Source: Saccharomycopsis crataegensis
Lineage: Eukaryota; Ascomycota; Saccharomycetes; Ascoideales; Saccharomycopsidaceae
DNA length: 64,000 nt
Assembly: GCF_037102585.1 (NCBI RefSeq)
Contig: NW_027043829.1
Span: 3,348,001-3,412,000, forward strand
Direction: 5' to 3'
The position numbers and the translations under genes are program-made. The notes beneath the pieces were generated by a model, which made no database searches, was not told where the DNA came from, and was given only the letters and a program-made list of their open reading frames with translations. Shown in pieces: positions 18,415 to 28,542 of the stretch (position 1 is the first letter of the stretch; each line of letters opens with the position of its first letter).

Positions 18415-20859
18415 ATGAGTGAACTTGCGGAGAGTAATAATCATATTGTGCAGCTGTTAGATGGAGAAAAGAAAAAGAAGAAAAGAAAAAGAAAGAAGAG
18501 TAAGAATGCCAATATCCCAGTGGTAGAAGATAAATTGGAAGATCCAGAACCTTTGGCGCAGAATAAGAAAACAAAATTCGATAATGTCAATGTCAAAGCC
18601 GAAGAAGAGTTTGTTGAGCCATCTGTGGTTACGAATACGCCACTTAAAGAAGACACCACTGCTGAAGCTAAGTTGGAGAATCAAAAAGTGAGCCCAAAAC
18701 CAAAGAATCAGAAAAGACCAAGAAGTATCAACAAGGAAAGAAAAGACACCAAAAATGTTAGCTACTTTACAGATGATGAGGACGAAGATGTGAATCAAGA
18801 AATCGGACCTACTGATTGGAAGTCTTTGCAAAATAGAGCCGATAAATTACTTGAGATTAGAAAGACTTTGCCAGTTTATAAAAGCAAAGATAAGCACATG
18901 GAACATCTTATCAAGAATAAGGTCACCGTTCTTATTGGTGAAACTGGTTCTGGTAAGTCTACACAAATTCCACAATTCTTGATTCCACATAATAAAAAGG
19001 CCATAGCAGTTACCCAACCAAGAAGAGTTGCTGCTATTAATTTGGCGACCAGAGTTGCTGAAGAATATGGAAGTAAAATTGGTGATAAAGTTGGTTATTC
19101 TGTCAGATTCGACAATAAATCTCACAAAAATACTAAACTAAAATATTTGACAGATGGTATGTTACTCAGAGAGTTGATGATGAAAAGTGACTTGTCCCAA
19201 TATTCCACCATCATTATTGATGAAGCGCATGAAAGAACCATCCTTACAGATTTATTAATGGGTTTCTTGAAGGAATTGTTACTCAAAAGACAAGAAGATA
19301 AAGATTTCAAAATCATTATTATGTCTGCTACTTTGGATGCTGAGAAATTTTCTCATTTCTTTAATGATTGTGAGATCTTGTATGTTGAAGGTAAAATGTA
19401 TCCTGTGGAGCGTTTTTACTTAGACACGAAATCCGAAGATATCATTGATACAACCATTAATACCGTCATACAAATCAATCAGGGAGAAGAAGAAGGTGAT
19501 GTTCTTGTATTCTTAGCTGGTCAAGAAGAAATTGACAAAGCCTGCTCGGCATTGCAAATGTTCTCACCATTACTCCCAAAGGAGGCTCCAATAATTGTTC
19601 CCTTACCATTATACGCAGCATTACCACCAGCTCAGCAAATGAAAGTTTTCCAACCGGTGAAAAAGAACCAGAGAAAAATCATCTTGGCCACCAATATTGC
19701 TGAAACATCTCTTACTGTCCCGGGTGTTAGATATGTAATTGATAGTGGGTTAAGAAAGGTCAAGGTCTGGAGACATCAGTTAGGATTATCCACGTTGCTT
19801 ACGGTTCCAATCTCTCAAGCCTCGGCCACCCAAAGATCTGGTAGAGCTGGAAGAGAAAGAAACGGTAAGGCTTTTAGACTATTCACTGAATCTGACTATC
19901 ACAACTTGCCGAAGCAAACTGAACCAGAGATCATCAGAACTGATATTGCTCACTCTATCTTGATGCTCAAGAAATTGAAAGTTAAAGATATTGTAAATTG
20001 GTCGTGGATCGAACATCCGGGTCAAGACTCATTATTCTCAGCTTTGAATCAATTATATTCTCTCAAAGCACTCGATGATAATGGTGATATTACTGAGCTT
20101 GGTGAACAAATGGCGGTGTTGCCAGTGTCTCCTCACTTGAGTACGGTGTTAATCAATGCCCATAAATTGAACTGTTTGGGACCTGTAATTGATATAATTG
20201 CGTGCTTGAATGTTGAAAATTTGATTCTTAACCCTCCTTCTGATAAAAGAGATGAAATCAATGAAAAGAGAAGACAGATTTGCACCTTGGGTAACAAATA
20301 TGGTGACTTACTAATGTTCAAAGAGTTACTTGATTATTTCATAGCTATAAATAGCACTGGTGATAAAAAGAAGTGGTGTAAAGAATTCTATTTCAACTTC
20401 CGGGGTTTCAAGAACGTGTTACAAATTAGAGATCAGCTCACACAGTATATGAAGTCTTTGTTTGGTGCTGATATCGAAAATAATGACGATGACAATGATT
20501 ACTTTGCTCCCAGCGATGATGAAGATCTCATTAATGAAAGCGAAATGAAATCCTCAAAGAGATCTAACAATAAACCCTTGGGCATAGAATCCATATTGAA
20601 AAGTTTCCTCCAAGGGTTTGTCATGAATTCTGCCATTGGATACCCTGATAGATCTTATAGAACAGTATTCTCTGGTCAGCTCATTTCCATTCATCCATCT
20701 TCCCTTTTATTTGGGAAAAAGTGTGAAGGTATAATGTACACCGAGTTTGTTTATACCACCAAAGGTTATGCAAGAAATGTCAGCATGATTGATCCTGAAT
20801 GGTTGAAGGAAATCGCCCCGCACATTCTTGGAAACAGGGAAGCTATCAATGATAATTAG
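18415..20859 (+). CDS. DHR2: DEAH-box RNA helicase, Dhr2-like
   Basis: Nucleolar ATP-dependent RNA helicase for 18S rRNA processing if orthologous to Dhr2. The 814-residue protein starts with a lysine-rich tract (~20-31) typical of nucleolar proteins. The helicase core holds motif I GETGSGKST (~175-183), Ia TQPRRVAA (~199-206), II DEAH (~268-271), III SAT (~303-305), V TNIAETSLT (~429-437) and VI QRSGRAGRER (~473-482). Winged-helix, ratchet and OB-fold domains follow (HA2/DUF1605 region ~560-790). An acidic insert sits at ~687-705. DEAH family membership is certain. Dhr2 rather than Prp43/Prp22 is inferred from the length, the basic N-terminus and the lack of other domains. Confidence 0.85.
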   Translation: MSELAESNNHIVQLLDGEKKKKKRKRKKSKNANIPVVEDKLEDPEPLAQNKKTKFDNVNVKAEEEFVEPSVVTNTPLKEDTTAEAKLENQKVSPKPKNQKRPRSINKERKDTKNVSYFTDDEDEDVNQEIGPTDWKSLQNRADKLLEIRKTLPVYKSKDKHMEHLIKNKVTVLIGETGSGKSTQIPQFLIPHNKKAIAVTQPRRVAAINLATRVAEEYGSKIGDKVGYSVRFDNKSHKNTKLKYLTDGMLLRELMMKSDLSQYSTIIIDEAHERTILTDLLMGFLKELLLKRQEDKDFKIIIMSATLDAEKFSHFFNDCEILYVEGKMYPVERFYLDTKSEDIIDTTINTVIQINQGEEEGDVLVFLAGQEEIDKACSALQMFSPLLPKEAPIIVPLPLYAALPPAQQMKVFQPVKKNQRKIILATNIAETSLTVPGVRYVIDSGLRKVKVWRHQLGLSTLLTVPISQASATQRSGRAGRERNGKAFRLFTESDYHNLPKQTEPEIIRTDIAHSILMLKKLKVKDIVNWSWIEHPGQDSLFSALNQLYSLKALDDNGDITELGEQMAVLPVSPHLSTVLINAHKLNCLGPVIDIIACLNVENLILNPPSDKRDEINEKRRQICTLGNKYGDLLMFKELLDYFIAINSTGDKKKWCKEFYFNFRGFKNVLQIRDQLTQYMKSLFGADIENNDDDNDYFAPSDDEDLINESEMKSSKRSNNKPLGIESILKSFLQGFVMNSAIGYPDRSYRTVFSGQLISIHPSSLLFGKKCEGIMYTEFVYTTKGYARNVSMIDPEWLKEIAPHILGNREAINDN

Positions 20860-21062
20860 AATTTCTTATTTAGCTATGTATATTATATGTAATATGTACT
20901 ACTACGACTATAAATTTATAATAATAAAATATAATTGCATTCATAAATGATCGCGCACTGTACCACCATTTTGGTACTTTGGCATGAAAATTATGAGAAA
21001 AATTTCTTGTGAGAAAGTGCTAATCTTCGGAAGAGACTCAACGGAAATTAAAATAGGAAAAA

Positions 21063-22574
21063 ATGTTAACATTAAGTAGGAATCTCCGGTTTGGTCGGAG
21101 AGACTTGTTTTATATCAGCAGAAGATTTAATTCTAGTTTTCAGATTGATGCCACCCAGCTTGAACTTGAATCAAAAGAAGAATTGATTCCCCATTTGCAG
21201 AAAAGGGGACTCATTGATTCCATCAGCAGTGATGATCTCAGAAAGTTTGCCCAAAAGACACAGTTATCTTTGTACTGTGGTGCAGACCCTACTGCAAAAT
21301 CTTTGCATTTGGGTAACTTGTTGCCTTTGCTCATTCTTGTGCACTTCAACATTAGAGGACATTCAGTGGTCGGATTGGTTGGCGGTGCGACTGGTAAAGT
21401 CGGTGATCCTTCTGGTAGATCCAGTGAAAGAACGGCAATGGACTCTGAAACCAGATTGGACAATACTTCAAGAATCAAGTTTCAATTGGCAGATTTCTTG
21501 AATTCTAGTAAAGACTATGTGAAGTCTTTGGGGTTTCCGGTGCCAGATTCCTCCAAGACCGAAGTGGCTGATAATTTCGATTGGTGGAAAGGAGTTGGCT
21601 TATTGGAATTTTTGGCTAATTACGGGAAATACATCAGAGTAAACTCAATGTTGGGAAGAGAAAGCATCAAGGCAAGATTATCATCTGATGCTGGTATTGG
21701 TTTCAATGAATTTACATACCAGATCTTACAAGCCTACGATTTTTGGCATTTGTATAAAAATAACAATGTGACAGTTCAAGTAGGGGGAAATGATCAATGG
21801 GGGAATATCACTGCCGGAATTGATTTCATCTCTAGAATGAAAAGTTTCCATAGCAAGGATCTAAAGTCACTAAGCAAAGAGGAACAGGAAAAACAAAATG
21901 AATTCAAGAAACTTTTGGAAAAACCAGTATTTGGATTAACCGTTCCTTTGTTGACGACGGCATCAGGACAAAAGTTTGGGAAAAGTATGGGAAATGCTGT
22001 CTTCATTGATAAGAATGTGACCCCTTCGTTTGAGATGTACAACTATTTCATGAAGTCTCAAGATAGTGAACTTGAAAAGCTTTTGAAAATCTTTACTTTC
22101 ATTCCATTGAAGCAAATTGATCAAATTCTTGAAGAGCACAGCAAAGACCCCAGCCTAAGAGTCGGTCAAAGAATCTTGGCTGATCAAATTACACGATTGA
22201 TTCATGGTGAACTAGAAACCTACAATGCCTCAATAATTGCATCGATTCTTTTCCCGACACCAGAACAGCCATATCCAACAGATATCAAAACTGATCAGAT
22301 TCTCAAGATTTTTGAAGATGCCAACTTGTTGAAGAAAATTTCGAAGTCAGATATCATTGACAAGAAGTTCAGTGAAGTGCTTTCAAAAGCATCAGGTTCT
22401 TCAAGAACCGAAGCCAGAAATACCGTGAAAAGTGGTGGGTTATATTTTGGTTATGATAGGGCCAGGGCTGATCCAACAGACTCTGTGCTATTGACTGAAG
22501 ATTTGTTGATTGATGGTAAATTGTTATTATTGAGGGTTGGTAAAGCCAAGTACCATATTGTTGAAATTTTATGA
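21063..22574 (+). CDS. MSY1: Mitochondrial tyrosyl-tRNA synthetase
   Basis: Charges mitochondrial tRNA-Tyr. The 503-residue protein has a basic, hydroxylated N-terminus (RNLRFGRRDLFYISRRF) fitting a mitochondrial presequence. The class I signature is present as ADPTAKSLHLGNLLPL (~74-89, HIGH-like LHLG) with the KFGKS form of KMSKS (~305-309). The tyrosine-binding YQILQAYDFWHL block lies near 219-230. A C-terminal S4-like domain ends the protein (SSRTEARNTVKSGGLYF). Length matches the bacterial-type mitochondrial enzyme (S. cerevisiae Msy1 about 492). It ends convergently with ERI1. Confidence 0.95.
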   Translation: MLTLSRNLRFGRRDLFYISRRFNSSFQIDATQLELESKEELIPHLQKRGLIDSISSDDLRKFAQKTQLSLYCGADPTAKSLHLGNLLPLLILVHFNIRGHSVVGLVGGATGKVGDPSGRSSERTAMDSETRLDNTSRIKFQLADFLNSSKDYVKSLGFPVPDSSKTEVADNFDWWKGVGLLEFLANYGKYIRVNSMLGRESIKARLSSDAGIGFNEFTYQILQAYDFWHLYKNNNVTVQVGGNDQWGNITAGIDFISRMKSFHSKDLKSLSKEEQEKQNEFKKLLEKPVFGLTVPLLTTASGQKFGKSMGNAVFIDKNVTPSFEMYNYFMKSQDSELEKLLKIFTFIPLKQIDQILEEHSKDPSLRVGQRILADQITRLIHGELETYNASIIASILFPTPEQPYPTDIKTDQILKIFEDANLLKKISKSDIIDKKFSEVLSKASGSSRTEARNTVKSGGLYFGYDRARADPTDSVLLTEDLLIDGKLLLLRVGKAKYHIVEIL

Positions 22575-23028
22575 TCAAAGAACCTACTGGTCAATAGAAT
22601 AGAAAAATCATGTAAATATATCAAGAAGTTAAAGACAAAAAAAATCTATTAAATGCACATAATACAGTCAGTCATCCGTAAAGTGAATAAACAAACAGGA
22701 AAGAGGAACAACAAGAGAATAACTATTCGAAGAAGATTAAGATCATAATACTCTAGTATCATGCAACAGACGTGAAAACCGACTTGGTAAGCTCAAAACA
22801 AAGAAAAACAAAAAAAGGAAAACAAAATCAGCCCAGAAAGAAAACAATATAAGTAAATCATAACACAGAACAGATACAACCCAATTGAAGCCTCTTGAAA
22901 AAAATGACAAACCAATAACTAAAAAACGACTATGAAAATCTAGGAGAAATAGAAACACAAGATAAAACAAATCGAATAAAAAGAAGAAGAAAAAGTCCCA
23001 TAAAGATAACAACCAAACTGATCTCTTC
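22575..23028. other. Convergent 3' region, purine-rich on the plus strand
   Basis: 454 bp between the MSY1 and ERI1 stops. The plus strand is markedly purine-rich (long runs of A and G), so the minus strand reads as a Phe/Leu-rich frame that I treat as an artefact of composition. No RNA gene recognised. Confidence 0.5.
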
Positions 23029-23946
23029 CTAAGTATTTGCAATACCCTTTGCATGACGAAATAACTTCATTCCTACCCAAGAAACAATACACCATACCCA
23101 GAATATTGCAGGGCACAACAAAATCACATAAGTGTAATAGTTATCTACTGGAAATCCATAATCCATCGTTCTATTCATTGGGCCACCCAGCTGACCCTTG
23201 CGACCTGAAGTACGTTGATATAAAGGACTCCAAATATTGAATAATGACCCCATGCCAATGACAAAATAGAGAGTTGTACCGCAAAGTAATAATATTCCAT
23301 AGAATCTAAAACTTGCAAGATCTTTGTCTGTAATTTCGTCCTCCTCGAGTTGAGCTATCTGTACAGTCTTGTTCTTGTTTTTACTTTTCATTCTTTCTGA
23401 ATACCTGTCGGTAGCAGTGTTATTGTTGATATCACAATTCACATACGCTTGATTTCTGGAATCTGGTTCACAGTCTCGTAGAAAATGGTTATCGTTATAC
23501 CCTGTGTTTGACTTTTTTTTCCCTTTATTGTTATTTCCTTGAATATAGAAATCAGCATGATTATTGCTATTCATGATACCCAATTGTAGATGGTTTGGTT
23601 GCTGAGACCGTATGTGCTGGTTATTGTTGCTATACATCAGATTCTTGGTATCCCCGACGCCCAGCCTTAGTCTGCTTGGCTTAGTCCTTACTGATCGAGG
23701 ACTTTTTAGCACATTCAAAGGAGAGATACAATTAGCTTTGTTTTGTGAAGATGAACGTGATATGCCATTAATTAGTTTCTTATTCCTTATTCTAATAATC
23801 CCACCATTCTGGACCGATGTTGTCGAAGACGACGTCGACGAGATCGTCGACGAGATCGACGACGACACAGACGATGATGACAAGGTAACAGCTGGGGCTG
23901 TTCGAATTTCCATTGTATCCTCTATGACCATGGAAATGTTAGGCAT
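23029..23946 (-). CDS. ERI1: ERI1/PIG-Y-like GPI-GlcNAc transferase subunit with long N-terminal extension
   Basis: The C-terminal ~95 residues contain two membrane segments (~213-239 and ~270-291) and end with WVGMKLFRHA, close to the human PIG-Y end WMGIKLFRHN as I recall it. PIG-Y/Eri1 is the small ER-membrane regulator of GPI-GlcNAc transferase, the first step of GPI anchor synthesis, and in yeast also binds Ras. Here ~205 residues of low-complexity Ser/Asn-rich sequence precede the first membrane segment, whereas yeast Eri1 has under 80 residues in total. The Ser tract (~23-44) is encoded by a GC-rich TCG/GTCGAC microsatellite near 23825-23880. An internal Met at 186 could give a shorter form. 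The family call rests on a short motif plus topology, so it is moderate. Confidence 0.65.
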   Translation of the reverse strand: MPNISMVIEDTMEIRTAPAVTLSSSSVSSSISSTISSTSSSTTSVQNGGIIRIRNKKLINGISRSSSQNKANCISPLNVLKSPRSVRTKPSRLRLGVGDTKNLMYSNNNQHIRSQQPNHLQLGIMNSNNHADFYIQGNNNKGKKKSNTGYNDNHFLRDCEPDSRNQAYVNCDINNNTATDRYSERMKSKNKNKTVQIAQLEEDEITDKDLASFRFYGILLLCGTTLYFVIGMGSLFNIWSPLYQRTSGRKGQLGGPMNRTMDYGFPVDNYYTYVILLCPAIFWVWCIVSWVGMKLFRHAKGIANT

Positions 23947-24254
23947 TGTTAGGGCATTTCTGGCAGTCGGCTTGCCAATGTCCTTTTAATAATCAATCTT
24001 CCCACACACCACACCACAAAAAAAAAAAAAAAAAAATAAAAAAGAACATTTTTTTGGCGGTTGCCATATGCAGGGTATAATACCCTTTATCACATGATAT
24101 ACACGCCTCACATTATCATCTCCTCATAACCGGACAAATGTCCAATGAGACGCTGCGAGAAACTAACAAAAAAACATATTAACAAAAAAAAATTGAGTAC
24201 CTAGATAGTGTTGTAACAGATCGAGAACTTGACGAATAACAATATTCAAGAACA
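23947..24254. other. Divergent promoter ERI1 / NDUFA12
   Basis: 308 bp with an A-run of about 17 at ~24018-24035 close to the ERI1 start, and A/T-rich sequence before the complex I gene. No defined site claimed. Confidence 0.5.
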
Positions 24255-24674
24255 ATGTCTGTGTCCTTGTGGAGAACTGTTCGTAATGCCTACAGAGTGG
24301 GTCTTAAACGTTACGCCTGGCAAGTAGCCACCTTGGGTGATGCCAAATCTGGTGACTTTGTTGGTCAAGATGACTTTGGTAACAAGTTTTATGAAACCAA
24401 GAACCCAGAAGAAATCCATCTCAGAACCAGATGGGTTGAATATCAACAATGGGGTATGGATATGTCCCAAGTTCAACCAGGCTGGCACTGGTGGTTGGCT
24501 TATGGTACTAATACTCCTCCAAATAAGTTGAGCCCTGAGCAAATAAGTGAGAGAGCGTACCCAGTACCAAAAGTCCACAAGCTAAATTTGACAGGGACTC
24601 CGGGAGCTTATGTGCCATATAACACTGCCAAACCAAAATGTGAGGCCTGGACTCCTCAAGTTGCCAGACGTTAA
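24255..24674 (+). CDS. Complex I accessory subunit NDUFA12 (B17.2) type
   Basis: Supernumerary subunit of mitochondrial NADH:ubiquinone oxidoreductase, matrix arm. The 139-residue protein shows the family core: GDFVGQDDFGNKFYE (~34-48), RTRWVEYQ (~58-65), WHWWLAYGTNTPP (~78-90). Length matches the B17.2 family (about 140-145). The assembly-factor paralogue NDUFAF2 is usually longer and lacks this spacing. Its presence, with the 51-kDa subunit at 59954, shows that the organism has complex I. Confidence 0.93.
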   Translation: MSVSLWRTVRNAYRVGLKRYAWQVATLGDAKSGDFVGQDDFGNKFYETKNPEEIHLRTRWVEYQQWGMDMSQVQPGWHWWLAYGTNTPPNKLSPEQISERAYPVPKVHKLNLTGTPGAYVPYNTAKPKCEAWTPQVARR

Positions 24675-25025
24675 CCAACCACATGAGGAAATTCTCAAAA
24701 ATTCATCCCCAGAGTCTCCATAATTAATCACATTCAAATGTACTTCTAGCACAAATCATCATCATCTCTTCATTCCTTCAAGTTGGAAATATAAAGCGGC
24801 TCTAGGTCTATCATTTTCAAAATTATTACTGTCATGTTTTTTGTTTTTCTTTTTCTATTATGATAATTATCAAATACAGGAGTTTGCACTTACAATTTGT
24901 GGTCTTGGGTATTTGTAGATCATTTGTATTTAAATAACAATCGCAAAAGCAGATTGGTTGTATTATCAATAATTTATTTATAGTTATATTCGTAATGTGT
25001 ACTAGGCAAGCCATCTATTGTTTTC

Positions 25026-26165
25026 TTATTTGGCTGGTCTTTCTTTAGCAAAAGTGGCACCGACAATCAATGGGAAGACCAAGGTGGCATCAGCATAAAC
25101 CTTGACGCTTGGAGCTTCAGCCTTAATCTTACCCCAAGAGACAGCTTCGTCAGGTCTGGCACCAGCATCACAACCATCAAATTCTTGACCAGTATTGATG
25201 TAAACAGCGAAATCAGCACCATTTCTCATGAGACAAGCATTAGCAATATGGTGCTTAATTAAACCACCACCCAAGATTATCATACCAGCATGAGAGGCTT
25301 CCATGGATAAGGAATTGATCTTTCTGATATCGGCGACCAAATCAACACGAAGTTGTTTTGGAGAGGCTTTAAAAGTGTGGAAGAACAACATGTCCCCGAT
25401 GGAACCATCGGTCAATGATGGACAGAACACAGGGATCTTATTTTTGTGAGCCCAATAAAGAACTGAGGATTCGTCATTGATTTCCTTTCCCAATCTGTCA
25501 ATAAATGTTGAAGGGGTCCAAACAAATGAATCAGAATCAAAAGGACTATCCTTAGCCTTTGCAGCAGCGGCTTCTTGTTCTTCCAACATGGTATCCAAAA
25601 TAGGAACGATCCATTCCTCGAATTTACAGTAGTTGTCATTTGGAACCAACAAATTACCAATTCTGTTCATCCCTTCGGCTCTAAGTTTGGCACCTGGAAG
25701 GGCAAAGTCACCCAAATAGGTTGGGGCAAGACATTTAATAAGATCTTCTTCAATACCACCAGCACTAGAAACAAGGGCACTGACAAAGTTGTGTTGCACT
25801 AAGAATCTAATAGTTTCTCTCAAACCAGAAGAAATCAAATTAGAAGTGTATCCTAAAAAGATGGTAGTCTTTTGGTATCCATTATCGTCAAAACTGCCTT
25901 TGATTTCATGATCTTCGAGTTCTGACTTGTGCTTACCCCTCCAGGAGCGCATTTTGTTGATGATTTCACAGGCTCTTCCCAAAGCAGACCCTTGGAAACC
26001 CATGGTTTTCATGTTGGCAACAAGTTCTGAGGCGGAGATGTCATATGAAGAATCTTTAGAGTAATCGATCCCTTTACATTCCTCAAAATCCTCCGGAACC
26101 GGGACAGATTTCACAAGCACAGCACCGGCTGCCAAGTTTGGAATATCTTTATTGGTTTCAGACAT
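25026..26165 (-). CDS. DYS1: Deoxyhypusine synthase
   Basis: Transfers the aminobutyl group of spermidine to a lysine of eIF5A, the first step of hypusine formation. The 379-residue protein matches the family (about 370-387). It has the NAD-binding [14 protein letters not shown] block (~133-146), the [14 protein letters not shown] block (~297-310) and the catalytic-lysine region EAVSWGKI (~346-353). The start is the ATG at 26165. It shares a 304-bp divergent promoter with the MsrA gene. Confidence 0.97.
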   Translation of the reverse strand: MSETNKDIPNLAAGAVLVKSVPVPEDFEECKGIDYSKDSSYDISASELVANMKTMGFQGSALGRACEIINKMRSWRGKHKSELEDHEIKGSFDDNGYQKTTIFLGYTSNLISSGLRETIRFLVQHNFVSALVSSAGGIEEDLIKCLAPTYLGDFALPGAKLRAEGMNRIGNLLVPNDNYCKFEEWIVPILDTMLEEQEAAAAKAKDSPFDSDSFVWTPSTFIDRLGKEINDESSVLYWAHKNKIPVFCPSLTDGSIGDMLFFHTFKASPKQLRVDLVADIRKINSLSMEASHAGMIILGGGLIKHHIANACLMRNGADFAVYINTGQEFDGCDAGARPDEAVSWGKIKAEAPSVKVYADATLVFPLIVGATFAKERPAK

Positions 26166-26469
26166 GATTATTTTGTGATAAGTGACACTTTACCGGTTCC
26201 CTATAACAATCATCTTATTATCATTTGATATTTTAGGTGAAATGCAAAAATTTTCCTGCACCCGATTCTCACCGCACTCCGTACGCTCCCCCATTTTTTG
26301 ATGATCTTTTGTGTGCATTATCACGTGTGGTGATGAGACTATTGTTGTTGAATCTATCTTTGCCTTTAAAAGAAAGAAAGATCCCCGAAAGTTGCAAAAA
26401 AAAACAAGTGGCTATTTAATATCTTTTGATCTCTGTTGAATTTTTCAAGAAAAAAATAATAGCGTGGTA
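26166..26469. promoter_or_regulatory. Divergent promoter DYS1 / MsrA with CACGTG
   Basis: 304 bp. CACGTG at 26322-26327 is a perfect E-box of the Cbf1 type; Cbf1 controls sulphur/methionine genes in yeasts, which would fit MsrA. The regulatory link is inference only. Confidence 0.4.
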
Positions 26470-27033
26470 ATGTCTGTTTCCAAGATCTCCCCAACATTGA
26501 AAGTCCTTGAAGGATCCCAACTCCTTACCATTGCTGCCGGTTGTTTCTGGGGTGTCGAGCACATTTACCGTAAAAATTTCCAAGATAAAGGGATATATGA
26601 TCTCAAGGTTGGCTATGCCAATGGGGATATTGCCAATTACAAGAACCCTGATTACAAAACTGTATGTACTGGTGCCACAAATTTCGCCGAAGCCCTCCAG
26701 GTATCATTTGATCCGGCCAAGATCAGCTATCGTGAGCTCGTTGCCTTCTTCTTCAGAATGCATGATGCTACCCATTTGAACCACCAGGGTCCAGACCAAG
26801 GTACTCAGTACAGAAGTGCCATTTTTGTCAATGACGAAAAGCAATTGAGCGTTGCTAAAGAAGAACTTGAGAAGGCCCAAAAAGAATGGTACCCAAACCA
26901 TAAAATCGTCACCCAAATTGAGTATCTTGATAGTTTCTGGGATGCGGAAGAATACCATCAGGAATATCTAACTAATAATCCTACAGGATATGCTTGCCCA
27001 AGTCATTTCATCAGAACCACCCCAAAAGTTTAA
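26470..27033 (+). CDS. MXR1: Peptide-methionine (S)-S-oxide reductase (MsrA)
   Basis: Repairs oxidised methionine. The 187-residue protein has the AAGCFWGVEH active site (catalytic Cys at ~25), the GxTxH-type block HDATHLNHQGPDQGTQYRS (~102-120) and YHQEY near 162. A further Cys close to the C-terminus (GYACPSH) could serve as a resolving cysteine. The start is ATG at 26470; an in-frame GTG two codons upstream is not used. Length agrees with yeast Mxr1 (184). Confidence 0.96.
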   Translation: MSVSKISPTLKVLEGSQLLTIAAGCFWGVEHIYRKNFQDKGIYDLKVGYANGDIANYKNPDYKTVCTGATNFAEALQVSFDPAKISYRELVAFFFRMHDATHLNHQGPDQGTQYRSAIFVNDEKQLSVAKEELEKAQKEWYPNHKIVTQIEYLDSFWDAEEYHQEYLTNNPTGYACPSHFIRTTPKV

Positions 27034-27420
27034 CCATGAATTCGTTTATGCTTAAAAGTGCAAGATTATTGTTTAGCTTACTAATCAGACCTTTCTTTCA
27101 TCACGCTTTCCTCCAATTAGTTTTTCAGGTTTTACAAAACAAGTTGTTTTCTTTTTTGTTGTTCTATTTATATTTTCTTTCTTGAATTTTCACGGTTTTA
27201 GTTTCAGTTTTTATATTCCTGTAATGTGTTGTGCCTAAGCTATCAAATTTGATGCGTTTTGGGGGGATTCACTTACTGATTTCGGTATCCGTCATGGCCG
27301 TATCCGTGACGGATGGCTCATCTACTTTTTCTCATAAATTAAAAAAATTACAAATTTAACCTCTTTACAAAAGATTTGTGCAATGCGCTTACTTAGCAAG
27401 TTGGATCAATAGAAGAAAAA
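27034..27420. promoter_or_regulatory. NYV1 upstream region with inverted repeat
   Basis: 387 bp. At 27287-27314 ATCCGTCA and its exact reverse complement TGACGGAT are separated by 12 bp, with a GTATCCGT direct repeat embedded. The CGTCA/TGACG halves resemble CRE half sites bound by bZIP factors. It ends about 107 bp before the NYV1 ATG. Confidence 0.4.
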
Positions 27421-28542
27421 ATGCCAAACATGTACGGAACTTCCAGGAACTCTTCATCTCAGAAACCAAAACTGAGCAGCAATCAGCTACTGGTCACGAG
27501 AAATGACCCTAAAGATGATATCCACAAACATCTCATTTATACCACCATGACCTATAACTCTTTCACCTTATATACGTTTGAGAATTCTCAGTTACTTGAA
27601 AAGCTATTGCCAAATGGGCGCACTATCAACTGTTTTGAAATAATCAATAGTCAACTTAGCGCCATCAATGACCCAAGTTCTTTTACTATGGGAATCATCC
27701 CAGTTTCATCGATCTCCAATTTACCTAGCTCCACGAGAAGTGCGGTACAAAATAATAGTTTAACATTATACTATATCAAATATAAGTTCAACAACTCTGA
27801 TGATTTGGTCACTCTCCTCACTATCTGCTCTTCCCGCTTAAAAAAAGAATTCCCATTCATCATCCTCGACCATATCCTTGCCAATTACAAGGAATTTAGG
27901 GAAAATAAAACACAGCAAGCCCAACAAAACTCATCACTAGGGGTCATCGCTGGGAAGTCGACCACAGGCAATCCTTCCAATAACCACAATATCTTTGGGG
28001 ATTATGATTTCAAGCCAGAATTTGCCAATATTATCATTACTGAAGAAAAGAAAATCCACTCGTTGCCGTCGCAACTCGTCCTTAGGTCTGCGGTATCCAA
28101 CAATACTTCTGGTACTTCTCCGAGCGAAACTCTGCCATTACTTGCTAACAATCAAGGCACGTCATCTGATCTCTTTGGCATGGATTCTAAGGACGTTAAT
28201 GATAATAGCAATGCAGATTTATCGAATTTGAATATTACCTTCATGACCTCAGAACTTAATGAACTCAAGCAAATTATGAATGATAATGTTGATAAATTAA
28301 TGGAACGTCATGACAGATTAGGATCTTTAGTTAACAAGACTGATAAGATCAATCTTAATTCCAGAACTTTCAAACGCAGAACTTTGCAATTGAAACGTCG
28401 GTTGTGGTGGGGTAATGTCAAAATGAGAGTGATATTGGCGGGAATTATAATATTTATACTTTATATCATTGGAGGTGAAGTTGGTTGTGGACTACCATTT
28501 TATGGGAAATGTTTGAAGCATGAGAAGAACAAAAAAAATTAG
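27421..28542 (+). CDS. NYV1: Vacuolar R-SNARE (Nyv1/VAMP7-like)
   Basis: Longin-domain R-SNARE of vacuole fusion. The 373 residues comprise an N-terminal longin-like fold (~35-165), a polar linker, a synaptobrevin coiled coil (~278-335, ELNELKQIMNDNVDKLMERHDRLGSL with the Arg layer), a basic juxtamembrane segment (FKRRTLQLKRRLWW) and one membrane anchor (~342-360) with a short lumenal tail. Longer than S. cerevisiae Nyv1 (about 253) mainly by the linker. Ykt6 is excluded by the membrane anchor and Snc1/2 by the longin domain. Contains at least two CTG codons in its poorly conserved N-terminus. Confidence 0.85.
   Translation: MPNMYGTSRNSSSQKPKLSSNQLLVTRNDPKDDIHKHLIYTTMTYNSFTLYTFENSQLLEKLLPNGRTINCFEIINSQLSAINDPSSFTMGIIPVSSISNLPSSTRSAVQNNSLTLYYIKYKFNNSDDLVTLLTICSSRLKKEFPFIILDHILANYKEFRENKTQQAQQNSSLGVIAGKSTTGNPSNNHNIFGDYDFKPEFANIIITEEKKIHSLPSQLVLRSAVSNNTSGTSPSETLPLLANNQGTSSDLFGMDSKDVNDNSNADLSNLNITFMTSELNELKQIMNDNVDKLMERHDRLGSLVNKTDKINLNSRTFKRRTLQLKRRLWWGNVKMRVILAGIIIFILYIIGGEVGCGLPFYGKCLKHEKNKKN

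Noticed and set aside
22743-23054. 103-codon Phe/Leu-rich minus-strand frame
   Set aside because: Results from purine-rich composition on the plus strand, overlaps the ERI1 end and has no conserved start.
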